Positions 18,126-26,969 of a stretch of 64,000 bases of DNA are shown piece by piece. Where the stretch lies: contig NZ_JAPFGA010000006.1 in the NCBI RefSeq assembly GCF_026241135.1, forward strand, positions 64,369 through 128,368, written 5' to 3'. A program made the position numbers and the translations under genes. Every line of letters begins with the position of its first letter. Positions within the stretch are counted from its first letter, which is position 1. This DNA is from Galbibacter kalidii. GTDB taxonomy: Bacteria > Bacteroidota > Bacteroidia > Flavobacteriales > Flavobacteriaceae. The notes under the pieces are model-generated. The model did no database searches and was not told the DNA's origin. It was given only the letters and a program-made list of their open reading frames with translations.

Positions 18126-19427
18126 TTAGTTTTGAGTGAGGGAATAAGTCAATTCTTCCAGATTGATGGTCACAGCATAATTGCCCGCGGTTACTTCAAT
18201 ATCAGCGCCATTAAGTTCTAATGAACCGTCGGCTCCGTCATCACCATAGTTTACATCCCAAGCATTGTTGGAGCGAAATTTGATCAGACCATCTACGAGA
18301 TCTACGCTGTTGTTGTACCAAACGGCTCCGTCACTGGCATAATCCAGTTTTAGTTCAGCATCGGGACCGTCCCAACCATTGGGCGCAGCACTTCCCACGA
18401 TACCCCAAAAGTCGATGGCTTCGATGGTATAGGTAAGGTCTTTTTCGTTGAAAGTAACCAAGTAATTTCCTGCACTTACAACAATGTTAGAGCCATTGAG
18501 TTCTAAAGTGCCATCAGCTCCATCATCACCATAGTTCACCGCCCAATCGTTGTTTTGTCTGATCTTGATTTCACCATCGGTCAAAGTAACCAAGGCACGC
18601 CATTGGTCTGAAGACGGGTCGTATTCAAACTCTACATCCGGTCCGTCCCAACCATTAGGTGCGGCACTACCTACAATACCCCAGCTGTATGGCTCAATGG
18701 TATAGGTAAGGTCGTTGATGTTGAATTCAATTTTGTATGTTCCCGCAGTAACTTCAATATCGGCACCCCCTTCTTCAAGGGTTCCATCGGCTCCATTGTC
18801 ACCATAATTCAGAGCCCAATCATTGTTTTCGCGGAATTTTATTAATCCGTCAATCAAAGTGGTATAGGCAACATACACTCCGTCTGTTCCTGTTTGATAG
18901 AACGGAACATCCGGGCCATCCCAACCGTTAGGTGTTGCACTTCCTACTACTCCCCAAGTAGTGCTTAGATCCAATACGGTGGAATATGGAGTAACAGTAA
19001 GGCTTACGGGCGTTGAGGTTACCACAGACGAACTGCTCAAACGAGATTCTACAACTATATCTATAGTAGCTTCTACATCGGGCTCAAGCTCCAAATTTAA
19101 TAATCTGGAGTTTAGTTCTGACCCTGTAAAAGTCATGAAAAGATCTGATCCGGCAGGAATGGTTTGGGCCTCTGCAAAATCACCTCCGGCTATATCAAAC
19201 AATATCCGGTAGGTAGGTGCATTAGAAAAACCGAAATCTGGCTCAGTCCAGGAAACGGTAAGTGCTTCATCCGCAGCAGTTTCTTCGGTAAGTACAACCG
19301 AGTTGGTTGAAAGACTTACCGTAGCGTTGGCATTGGAATTTATCATGGTGTATTCCCTGTCATCGCAAGCGGTAAATATCAATACGATACTTAAAAGGAA
19401 TACAGCTTTATTTAGTAGTGTCTTCAT
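18126..19427 (-). CDS. SusE/SusF-like starch-binding outer-membrane lipoprotein with three tandem repeats
   Basis: 433 residues with a lipoprotein signal ending IFTAC (cysteine 21). Residues about 30-150 form a SusE-type N-terminal domain. Three closely similar units of about 90 residues follow (starting near 156, 250 and 340), each opening with WG(V/I)VGSA(A/T)PNGWDGPD and containing IKFR.NN.W.(L/V)NYGD.GADGTLE. This is the pattern of SusE/SusF carbohydrate-binding modules, in which tryptophans stack on the maltodextrin helix. It has no catalytic motif and would hold starch at the surface. It lies directly after susD on the same strand, upstream of a terminator. Confidence 0.9.
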   Translation of the reverse strand: MKTLLNKAVFLLSIVLIFTACDDREYTMINSNANATVSLSTNSVVLTEETAADEALTVSWTEPDFGFSNAPTYRILFDIAGGDFAEAQTIPAGSDLFMTFTGSELNSRLLNLELEPDVEATIDIVVESRLSSSSVVTSTPVSLTVTPYSTVLDLSTTWGVVGSATPNGWDGPDVPFYQTGTDGVYVAYTTLIDGLIKFRENNDWALNYGDNGADGTLEEGGADIEVTAGTYKIEFNINDLTYTIEPYSWGIVGSAAPNGWDGPDVEFEYDPSSDQWRALVTLTDGEIKIRQNNDWAVNYGDDGADGTLELNGSNIVVSAGNYLVTFNEKDLTYTIEAIDFWGIVGSAAPNGWDGPDAELKLDYASDGAVWYNNSVDLVDGLIKFRSNNAWDVNYGDDGADGSLELNGADIEVTAGNYAVTINLEELTYSLTQN

Positions 19428-19438
19428 TGTGTTATTTT

Positions 19439-21010
19439 TTAGTAACCTGTATTTTGTGTTAGGTTTGGGTTAACGGTCAATACACTTGACGGTAATGGGA
19501 ACAGATTAAGGTGTTCACTTACTGAAATACCACCGGGTTCATTTCCTTTGAAAGGCCATAGGTAATCACTGGTAGTAAACAGGCTGTAACGAATCAAATC
19601 GGTACGACGCTGTCCTTCCCAGTACAATTCACGTGAACGCTCATCAAGGACAAAATCAAGGGTTAGATCTCCTGAAGTGATATTACCTGTAGTTCCTCCA
19701 TAGGCACGGGTTCTCAATTCGTTAATTGCATTTACAGCTGTGTTCAGATCACCGCCACCACCTCTGAGGCTGGCTTCGGCGTAGTTCAGATAAATCTCAG
19801 CCAAACGAATAATTGGCAGATCAGTAGAAACAAATTCGCCACTGCTGTCATTCCCTTGATTGCCGTTAGAATCAATGTTCTTGAATTTTGTTATGGCATA
19901 ACCATCAGTAAAAGTGGATATATCTTCTATTTCCAGATTCTGACCTTCGGTGTGGAACATAGCTCTCATGTCTTCGGCTTCAAACTTGTTCACCAAAGAT
20001 TTTGTGGTACGCATACCGCCCCAGCCACCATTTACACCAAAATCACCCGGTACCATATCGCCACCAATAGCTCCGTGTACTAAAAAAGTCGTGCCTCCGT
20101 AGGTAGTGGAATTAATACCGTCAAAATTAAGGGCAAAAATGAATTCGTTTTGAGCACCGTTGGTATCGTTATCTGCTAAAAACAACTCATCATAAGCCGT
20201 CCCATTGCCGTTAGCGTCAGTGGTGTTGATGCTATAGGATGAATTCATCACCCTTTCTGAATACGTTACACAATCAGCATAACGATCTTCTCCAGTCCAG
20301 CTCTCGGCATTGAGATACAATTTTGAAAGGAGTGCCCAGGCACCTGCTTTGTCTATTCTACCATAATCGGAGGACTCGGCCAAAAGGTCTTGGATTTCCA
20401 ACAATTCAGATTCAACAAAAGAAAATATTTCGACTCTTGAATTTTGTGCCGGTAATTCAGTAGTAATCTCTGTTATCAAGGGCACATTGCCATACATATC
20501 CATAAGGTTGTAATAGGCAAATGCCCTTAAAAATCGGGCTTCTGCAATATAATTCTGCACTACATTGTCTTCTAGGACAGAAGCATTGTTTATAAAAGAA
20601 TTGCAAAAAGATACTTCCTGTGCCAATCGGACATACATAGCTTCCGTGAAATCGTTGCTACCAGACCAATACTGACCGTGTAAATCGGGCAGACCGGCAT
20701 CACCCCAACCAATAACAGCATGGTCTGTGGTGAGCTCGTTCAGGTTAAAGAGCATCCTTGAATACTGCGAAAATCCTTCATCTATATCTGCAATATCGGG
20801 TTGTCCTGCAGGTCCTTCCTGACCTGTAAGGGCCAAACTGGCATATAGTTTTGCCAAGGCACCGTAAGCTTGGTCTGCGTTGGCGAATACGTCTTCCTCA
20901 GTAAAACTGTCCGGGTCTATTGGGGATTGGTCTAAATCGTCGTGACAGGACACAAACGATACCAAAACCGCAAATAAAATGTGTTTTATAGTCTTCATCT
21001 TTTTCTTCAT
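19439..21010 (-). CDS. susD: SusD-family starch-binding outer-membrane lipoprotein
   Basis: About 523 residues. The track ORF starts at 21031 inside the end of susC; I prefer the ATG at 21010, seven bases after the susC stop, with another ATG at 20998 also possible. The short signal ends FVSCHDD, giving a lipidated cysteine. SusD-family hallmarks are the TPR-like region (FLRAFAYYNLMDMYGNVPLI), ASLRGGGGDLNTAVNAINELR, and the C-terminal LFPLPSSVLTVNPNLTQNTGY. It is the partner lid of the upstream SusC, and the SusE-like protein follows after 11 bp. Assignment to starch/maltodextrin rests on the neighbouring GH13 and GH65 genes. Confidence 0.93.
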   Translation of the reverse strand: MKKKMKTIKHILFAVLVSFVSCHDDLDQSPIDPDSFTEEDVFANADQAYGALAKLYASLALTGQEGPAGQPDIADIDEGFSQYSRMLFNLNELTTDHAVIGWGDAGLPDLHGQYWSGSNDFTEAMYVRLAQEVSFCNSFINNASVLEDNVVQNYIAEARFLRAFAYYNLMDMYGNVPLITEITTELPAQNSRVEIFSFVESELLEIQDLLAESSDYGRIDKAGAWALLSKLYLNAESWTGEDRYADCVTYSERVMNSSYSINTTDANGNGTAYDELFLADNDTNGAQNEFIFALNFDGINSTTYGGTTFLVHGAIGGDMVPGDFGVNGGWGGMRTTKSLVNKFEAEDMRAMFHTEGQNLEIEDISTFTDGYAITKFKNIDSNGNQGNDSSGEFVSTDLPIIRLAEIYLNYAEASLRGGGGDLNTAVNAINELRTRAYGGTTGNITSGDLTLDFVLDERSRELYWEGQRRTDLIRYSLFTTSDYLWPFKGNEPGGISVSEHLNLFPLPSSVLTVNPNLTQNTGY

Positions 21011-21017
21011 TTTTTTG

Positions 21018-23921
21018 TTAAAAATCAACATTTACTCCCAATACAAACGACCGTGGTCTTGGGTAGAAGTTATTGTCAATACCCCCGTCGATTTCGGGAT
21101 CTAGTCCGTCGTAATCAGTTACAGTCAATACATTTTGTAATGAACTATATATCCTTATGCTGGTATTTTCTATGGCTTGGTCTAAAGTATAGCCCAATGA
21201 GATGTTGTCTATTTTGAAGAAAGAAGCCTCTTGAACAAAATGGTCACTCAATGCATTGGGGTCTGAATAGTTTTCAAATCCGGTGTTGAAATAATCAGCG
21301 TGGATGTTGTCCAGCATACTCAAGTCGGTTACCCCGGCTAGGATTCCTCTACCGGCAAATACGTCATTATACATATAATTACCAAGGCTGGCACGTGTTT
21401 GTGCCGAAAAATCCCATTTTTTATAGTTTGCATTGATATTGAAACCCATAAAGATATCAGCATTCGGACTATTGAAGATGTACTTGTCCTGATCGTTTAT
21501 CATACCGTCTTCGTTTCTATCCACATATACACCCTCTATAGGTTTTCCGGTTTCGTCATACACTTGCTGATAAACAAGGAAGCTTGCAGCTTCTTCACCT
21601 ACCCGATGTACTTGAGCGAAGTTGCCTACACCGGATGAAATACCTCCTGTTGGTTGATCCACAGAAAGTTTTGTGATCTCATTGTCGTTATAGGAAATGT
21701 TGTAGTTGAGTGACAGATTGAAATCATCCCTTCTGATGGCATCAACATTAATATTGAATTCAATTCCTCGATTTTCCATGTTACCGATATTGGCATCGAT
21801 ACGATTCCCAAAGTTGGTAAAAGGATCCACAAGTGAAGAAGCGATTAGATCTTCAGTATTACGGATGTAAGCATTTACCAAACCGGATACACGGCCGTCA
21901 AACAGGCTGTAATCCAAACCAACGTTGAAAGTTTTACCAACTTCCCAACGTAAGTTCTCGTTAATAGGCTCAGGGCGATAGGTTTGATAGAAACTATTGC
22001 CAAGTTGATACCGGGCACTGTCGGTACTACCTGTATAACGTGTCAGGAAGAGGTAATCTCCCAAACCGTTTACGTTGGCAATTTCACCGTAACCTACACG
22101 TAGTTTCAACAAGTTGAATGCAGAGTCTTCCATAAAGGATTCGTCGCTTATCTTCCAAGCCAAAGCTACCGATGGAAAATACCCCCAACGATCTTCCGGA
22201 TTCAGTTTTGAAGAGGCATCGGCCCTAAAAGAAGCCGTTAATAGATATTTTCCTTTGTAATCATAGTTTAGCCTTCCAAAATAAGACAACAGTACATTTT
22301 TACTTTTGTCTATAAATTCATATTTCAATCCGTCTTCCTGAGCTTCACTGTCATAACTTTCGTTGTCATATTCAAACGATTGGTAGGAATGCCCAGCCAC
22401 AAAGGAAATGTTATGCGTGTCGTTTAATGTTTTTGTATAAGTGGCATAGGCATCAAATAAAAGATTTGTCGAAATGTTCGAGTACCTGTTTAAAGAACCG
22501 TTCCAAAGCATATCGGAGGTAGGCATTAATTCTGAAACTATACGCCTTCCGTTGCTATTGGATTTATCGATACCCACGTTTACTGTAGCGGTTAAATCAG
22601 GAAAGAAGTGTAATTTGTAATCTACCTTACCATTTACTACAAAGCGTCTTACTTCGGCACTGTCGTCAATCAGATCCAACAAGGCCACCGGGTTGGTGGG
22701 TGCTTGACTGTTTTGGGTCACACCGTCTGGATTAAGCCATGCATAATATCCAAAGGGAGAGTTTTCATCAAAAACACTTTGTGTAGGATCAAATTGGATG
22801 GCACTACCTATGGCACCTCTGTCTGCAAAAGTGTTTTCAATGTACATTCCCCGGGCGTTGAGCTCTAGTTTTAGGTGGTCGTCCATCAATCTGGGTGTAA
22901 GGTTAATTGAGGCTGTTCCTCTACTGAATTCATCACCTTTTAGGATTCCTTCGTGATTTGAAAAACCTGCAGACACTCTCATGGGTATACCAAAAGCACT
23001 TCCCAAAGCACTAACGTTGTGGTCTTGCCCTACAGCAAAGGTGTAGATTTCGTCTTGCCAATCGGTGTTGGCATTACCCATCCTGGCAGCAGCATCGGGA
23101 TTGTCCAGACTTAAAACCAGTTCCCTGAAACGGTCGGCTTCCAATACATCTACAGTTTCTGTTACATTATAGATTGTGGTCTGTGAGCTGGCATTAAACT
23201 CAAACTCATGTTTTTTTCCTTTTTTGGTAGTAATTAAAATTACGCCATTGGCACCACGGGATCCATAAATAGCTGTTGAAGAGGCATCTTTAAGCACCAC
23301 AAAGCTTTCAATATCGTTAGGATTGATAAAGTTAAGTGGGTTTCTGGTGCCTCCTACACCTGAATTATCGAGTGGAATTCCATCAACAACAATTAGCGGA
23401 GAACTGGTTAACGACAAGGACCCCATACCGCGGATGGTAATTTCCTGTCCGTCACCCGGAGCACCACTACCCGAAGTTACGTTAACTCCGGCTACCCTAC
23501 CGCTAATAAGTGATTGGGCCGATACAATGGGGCCTTTATTAAAATCTTCAGAGGTTACTAAATCGGTAGTACCGGTAAGGTCTTCCTTTTTAACCGATCC
23601 ATAACCAATAACCACAACTTCTTCCAGTTGTTGGGTGTCTTCTTGCAGTGCTACATTCATAGTGCTTCCTGCAACTACTTTTTCAGTAGTAGTGAATCCG
23701 ATATATGAAAATTGAAGTACATCTCCATCGTTGGCATTGATTTCGTATGCACCGTCAAAATCGGTCGTAGTTCCAGTTGTACTTCCTTTTACAAGGACAT
23801 TCACTCCCGGAATAGGTGTTCCCGTAGCGGCTTCTGTTACCACACCACTAACAGTTTGCTGTGCAAAGACCCCTAAGGGAATCAAAAACAGCAATAAGTT
23901 TAGTTTTTGTAATATTTTCAT
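21018..23921 (-). CDS. susC: SusC-family TonB-dependent maltodextrin transporter
   Basis: 967 residues with a signal peptide ending FAQ. The order is a carboxypeptidase-regulatory-like domain (GTPIPGVNVLVKGSTTGT), a TonB-box region (EVVVIGYGSVKKED), a plug domain (IRGMGSLSLTSSPLIVVDGIPL, SSTAIYGSRGANGVILITTK), and a beta-barrel ending FVLGVNVDF. It has no signalling extension. It heads the susC-susD-susE unit and is divergent from the LacI regulator across a 509-bp gap. The starch role is inferred from context: SusE-like binding repeats, amylase, maltose phosphorylase. Confidence 0.94.
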   Translation of the reverse strand: MKILQKLNLLLFLIPLGVFAQQTVSGVVTEAATGTPIPGVNVLVKGSTTGTTTDFDGAYEINANDGDVLQFSYIGFTTTEKVVAGSTMNVALQEDTQQLEEVVVIGYGSVKKEDLTGTTDLVTSEDFNKGPIVSAQSLISGRVAGVNVTSGSGAPGDGQEITIRGMGSLSLTSSPLIVVDGIPLDNSGVGGTRNPLNFINPNDIESFVVLKDASSTAIYGSRGANGVILITTKKGKKHEFEFNASSQTTIYNVTETVDVLEADRFRELVLSLDNPDAAARMGNANTDWQDEIYTFAVGQDHNVSALGSAFGIPMRVSAGFSNHEGILKGDEFSRGTASINLTPRLMDDHLKLELNARGMYIENTFADRGAIGSAIQFDPTQSVFDENSPFGYYAWLNPDGVTQNSQAPTNPVALLDLIDDSAEVRRFVVNGKVDYKLHFFPDLTATVNVGIDKSNSNGRRIVSELMPTSDMLWNGSLNRYSNISTNLLFDAYATYTKTLNDTHNISFVAGHSYQSFEYDNESYDSEAQEDGLKYEFIDKSKNVLLSYFGRLNYDYKGKYLLTASFRADASSKLNPEDRWGYFPSVALAWKISDESFMEDSAFNLLKLRVGYGEIANVNGLGDYLFLTRYTGSTDSARYQLGNSFYQTYRPEPINENLRWEVGKTFNVGLDYSLFDGRVSGLVNAYIRNTEDLIASSLVDPFTNFGNRIDANIGNMENRGIEFNINVDAIRRDDFNLSLNYNISYNDNEITKLSVDQPTGGISSGVGNFAQVHRVGEEAASFLVYQQVYDETGKPIEGVYVDRNEDGMINDQDKYIFNSPNADIFMGFNINANYKKWDFSAQTRASLGNYMYNDVFAGRGILAGVTDLSMLDNIHADYFNTGFENYSDPNALSDHFVQEASFFKIDNISLGYTLDQAIENTSIRIYSSLQNVLTVTDYDGLDPEIDGGIDNNFYPRPRSFVLGVNVDF

Positions 23922-23945
23922 CTGTTCTTTTTTATTGTTTTGTTT

Positions 23946-24011
23946 GTCAGATGGAATTCGCCATAAAACATATCGGTTGTTATCAACTTAAATGTTATGG
24001 CTCATTTCATA
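23946..24011 (-). promoter_or_regulatory. Shared 66-bp regulatory block before susC
   Basis: This is the second copy of the block found before the amylase gene. It starts 25 bp before the susC ATG and has the same three conserved segments and the same overall length. Bases between the segments differ, so this is constraint or partial duplication rather than a recent full copy. The LacI-family protein encoded on the other side of the gap is the obvious candidate binder. Confidence 0.7.
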
Positions 24012-24131
24012 GATAAATTAGAATAATTAGATCTGTTTTGTACTTGATATTTTTACTTCTCGGTGTTAAAACTATGTAAATTTTAAGTGAAGAAATGCTT
24101 AGAAAGCCCGTGGAACGCTACGAAAACGGTT

Positions 24132-24163
24132 TAGTGTTAAAAACTTTTTATTTTTTAACACTT
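24132..24163. promoter_or_regulatory. Inverted repeat in the susC-lacI divergent gap
   Basis: AGTGTTAAAA and TTTTAACACT are perfect 10-bp arms with about 10 bases between. It could be an operator or a hairpin that insulates the two promoters. The rest of 24012-24274 shows nothing recognisable. Confidence 0.4.
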
Positions 24164-24274
24164 CGAGTCCTTTTAAAGCTGCAAATTTTCATATCCATAA
24201 TAAAAAAGGACGCATACTGATGAATTATTAATTTTTAAGTTTTGAACTAGAGATTGTTATATGCTAGAAAACCG

Positions 24275-24282
24275 TACTTTTG
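24275..24282 (+). promoter_or_regulatory. -7 promoter element for the LacI-family gene
   Basis: TACTTTTG matches TAnnTTTG, with a TTG about 18 bp upstream at 24254 serving as a -33 element. The transcript would begin just before the three-hairpin repeat, which would therefore form the whole 5' leader of the regulator mRNA. Confidence 0.6.
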
Positions 24283-24297
24283 TAGGAATTTGATATA

Positions 24298-24420
24298 AAA
24301 TCAACTGCCTCGGGAAATCCATGAGGTATTAAAAGGGGCAAACCTTAATTCATTTCGATGCAGACCATCGGGGAAACTTGCCTAACGGCAGTCAGGTAAA
24401 ACCCACTTAGTGGGATTCAA
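24298..24420 (+). repeat. Three-hairpin dispersed repeat, copy 1 (leader of the LacI-family gene)
   Basis: It has three successive hairpins: CCTC...GAGG with an inner GGA/TCC, CGATG...CATCG, and CCCACTTAGTGGG. It ends about 10 bp before the regulator ATG. It aligns end to end with the reverse complement of 54241-54343. This copy has an extra ~20-bp palindromic stretch (TTGCCTAACGGCAGTCAGGT) between hairpins 2 and 3. Confidence 0.85.
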
Positions 24421-24430
24421 CTCAATTTAT

Positions 24431-25453
24431 ATGAAAAAGAAAATGACTATAAAGGAACTCGCACGAGAGTTGGATGTTTCTGTTTCCACGGTTTCAAAAG
24501 CCATGAGAAACAGTCCTGAAATCAGTAAGGATACCATTGAAAAGGTGCAGGCTTTTGCAAAACTGTACAATTACAAGCCGAATAACATAGCACTGAGTCT
24601 TAAAAACAAAAAAACCAAGAATATTGCGGTGATCATTCCCGAGATCGTTCACCATTTTTTCACCTTGATCGTGAGTGGGATAGAACACAAATCCAATGAA
24701 CTGGGCTATAATGTTATTGTGTGCTTATCCAATGAGTCTTTTGCTAAGGAAGTGATCAATATGGAGACCATGGCCAACGGAAGTATAGACGGCTTCCTGC
24801 TGTCGTTATCCAAGGAGACCCTTTTGAAGAAAGACTTTCAGCATTTAAGGGAAGTCATCAATCAAGGAATGCCTTTGGTGATGTTCGACCGCGTTTCCGA
24901 AGAAATTTATTGTGACAAAGTGGTTATTGACGATGCAAGGGCTTCTTACAATGCCATTCAACATCTTATTTATACCGGATGTAGGCGTATAGCATTGATC
25001 ACCACAGCCGATTATGTCTCCGTAGGTAAATTGCGAACCTCCGGATATATCAATGCTTTAACAGATGAAGGGATTGAGGTAGATCCGAATCTTATTGTGA
25101 AAGTCGATGATATCGGGGAACTTGAACAAAAGGTAAAAGAATTGTTCGACACTCAAAGTTTTGACGCAGTTTTTGGCGTAAACGAAATCTATGCCGTTGT
25201 GGCAATGCGGGAAGCTCACAACAGAGGCTATAAAATCCCGATGGAAATGAGTTTTATAGGTTTTAGTGATGGAATTTTATCCAAATACGCCTATCCATCA
25301 CTAACGACTGTAGTGCAACACGGTTATGAAATAGGTGAAAAAGCGGCTCAACTGCTTATAGAAAGGTTAGAAAATGAGGAAGAAGATGAGAATTTTAAAA
25401 CAGAAGTCATCAAAACATCTTTATTGGTTCGGGAATCTACAAAACCCGTTTAA
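24431..25453 (+). CDS. LacI-family transcriptional regulator of the starch locus
   Basis: 340 residues from the ATG at 24431. The track start 21 bp upstream is a GTG inside the repeat and is rejected. The N-terminal LacI helix-turn-helix reads MTIKELARELDVSVSTVSKAMRN, followed by the hinge (NYKPNNIALSLK) and a periplasmic-binding-protein-like effector domain (IAVIIPEIVHHFF, GFSDGILSKYAYPSLTTVVQ). It probably senses maltose or a maltodextrin and controls susC, the amylase and the plus-strand transporter/phosphorylase genes. This is inferred from position and matches MalR/CcpA-like regulators beside maltose genes. Confidence 0.92.
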   Translation: MKKKMTIKELARELDVSVSTVSKAMRNSPEISKDTIEKVQAFAKLYNYKPNNIALSLKNKKTKNIAVIIPEIVHHFFTLIVSGIEHKSNELGYNVIVCLSNESFAKEVINMETMANGSIDGFLLSLSKETLLKKDFQHLREVINQGMPLVMFDRVSEEIYCDKVVIDDARASYNAIQHLIYTGCRRIALITTADYVSVGKLRTSGYINALTDEGIEVDPNLIVKVDDIGELEQKVKELFDTQSFDAVFGVNEIYAVVAMREAHNRGYKIPMEMSFIGFSDGILSKYAYPSLTTVVQHGYEIGEKAAQLLIERLENEEEDENFKTEVIKTSLLVRESTKPV

Positions 25454-25500
25454 TAGCCATTTGATTAGATTGTTACAAAAAAAGTAGTATCTTAGCCCAC

Positions 25501-25565
25501 ATCAAAACTTATATTTTTACTTCTCAAACATTTAATTTAAGTTTTGATAAGTCATAGCGCTTATC
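25501..25565 (+). promoter_or_regulatory. Inverted repeats upstream of the maltose transporter gene
   Basis: ATCAAAACTTA at 25501 and its complement (AAGTTTTGAT, about 25539) form one inverted repeat. GATAAG...CTTATC (25546-25565) forms a second. A TATCTTAG promoter-like element lies just before them at 25488. They occupy the 138-bp gap before the transporter and could be the local operator. Confidence 0.4.
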
Positions 25566-25591
25566 GTACTATAAATCAATAAATTACGATA

Positions 25592-26965
25592 ATGAAGAAG
25601 CGTATTTTAGGTTTCTGGGAAATTTGGAACATGAGTTTCGGTTTCTTGGGGATTCAATTCGGTTTTGCCCTTCAGGGAGGCTTTATGTCCCGTATCTTTC
25701 AAACACTTGGAGCCGATAAAGACAGTATTCCTTTGTTGTGGATAGCAGCACCACTAACCGGATTGATCATTCAACCCATCATTGGATATTTAAGTGACAA
25801 AACATGGCACCCCAAACTGGGGAGAAGGCGTCCTTATTTTCTTATAGGAGCTATTCTCAGTTCGTTGGCCTTGTTTTTTGTGCCTCATTCACCTGCTTTA
25901 TGGGTAGCTGCGGGATTTTTATGGGTTTTGGATGCTTCCATCAATGTGAGTATGGAGCCTTTCAGGGCACTGGTAGCCGATAAACTTCATGAGTCACAAC
26001 GTTCCTATGGTTTTGTGGTGCAAACCCTTATTATCGGGATCGGAACGTGGATAGCCAGTAACCTGCCTTGGTTGGTCAACAGCTTGGGTGTAAGCAATGA
26101 GGCTGCTCCGGGAGTGGTACCCATGTCTGTAAAAGTGGCTTTCGCTATTGGGGCTTTTGTGTTTATCACCAGTATTCTTTATACCATTTTTACTACGGAT
26201 GAATACCCACCGGAAGACATGGAAGCTTTTAAAAAGATGAAGAAAGAATCCAAAGGGAATTTTGTAAAGGATATCATAGAAAATATAGGAAAAATGCCTC
26301 CAACGATGGTGAAACTGGGCGTTATTCAATTTTTTAGTTGGTTCGCTTTTTTCGCGATGTGGAGTATGGCCACACCTGCGCTTACAGAACATGTTTATCA
26401 AGCACCGGCACCAATAGAGAAAGCGTATAATTTTGAAGATACACAACAGCAAGAAGCGTTTAGTACAGCCAATAGAAAATATCAAGATGCATCAGATAAA
26501 GTAGGTTCTGCAATGGGAGTTTACGGATTGTCGTCCATGGTATTTGCCTTAGCGCTTACGTTTTATGCTTCCAGAAAACGGGTAAATAGAAAACTGACCC
26601 ATATGGTTTCCTTGATCTTAGGAGGAATCGGTTTTATATCGATGTATTTTGTCCCAAGTCCGTCGTTTTTGTATGTGAGTTTTATACTGGTCGGAATTGC
26701 CTGGGGAAGTATTCTCTCCATGCCGTACGCCATGTTGTCGAGTTCTATCGACGCAAAGAAAATGGGGGTTTATATGGGCTTGTTCAACATGTTTATCGTA
26801 ATTCCGCAAATTGTGGCGGCCCTTGAAGGAATCAACTTCACTTATAAACTGTTGGGGGATGAAACCATCAACGCAATGATCATAGCTGGGATGTGTTTGA
26901 TTATCGCCGGATTTTCAAATCTTCTTATTACCAATAAAAAAGCAATTGCATATACATTAGATTAA
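25592..26965 (+). CDS. Major facilitator superfamily sugar transporter (SLC45/GPH-like, probable maltose carrier)
   Basis: 457 residues with about 12 transmembrane segments. The N-terminal NMSFGFLGIQFGFALQGGFMSRIFQTLGA and the loop SDKTWHPKLGRRRPY are typical of the SLC45/GPH sucrose-maltose group. The central loop (about residues 205-300) is charged and longer than usual. It would move maltose or short maltodextrins across the inner membrane to the cytoplasmic phosphorylase. It is the first of a plus-strand series, and pgmB follows after 4 bp. Confidence 0.9.
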   Translation: MKKRILGFWEIWNMSFGFLGIQFGFALQGGFMSRIFQTLGADKDSIPLLWIAAPLTGLIIQPIIGYLSDKTWHPKLGRRRPYFLIGAILSSLALFFVPHSPALWVAAGFLWVLDASINVSMEPFRALVADKLHESQRSYGFVVQTLIIGIGTWIASNLPWLVNSLGVSNEAAPGVVPMSVKVAFAIGAFVFITSILYTIFTTDEYPPEDMEAFKKMKKESKGNFVKDIIENIGKMPPTMVKLGVIQFFSWFAFFAMWSMATPALTEHVYQAPAPIEKAYNFEDTQQQEAFSTANRKYQDASDKVGSAMGVYGLSSMVFALALTFYASRKRVNRKLTHMVSLILGGIGFISMYFVPSPSFLYVSFILVGIAWGSILSMPYAMLSSSIDAKKMGVYMGLFNMFIVIPQIVAALEGINFTYKLLGDETINAMIIAGMCLIIAGFSNLLITNKKAIAYTLD

Positions 26966-26969
26966 AAAA

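Noticed and set aside
25994-26485. 163-aa minus-strand ORF antisense to the maltose transporter
   Set aside because: Low-complexity Cys/His/Phe-rich translation with no domain; shadow of a membrane protein gene.
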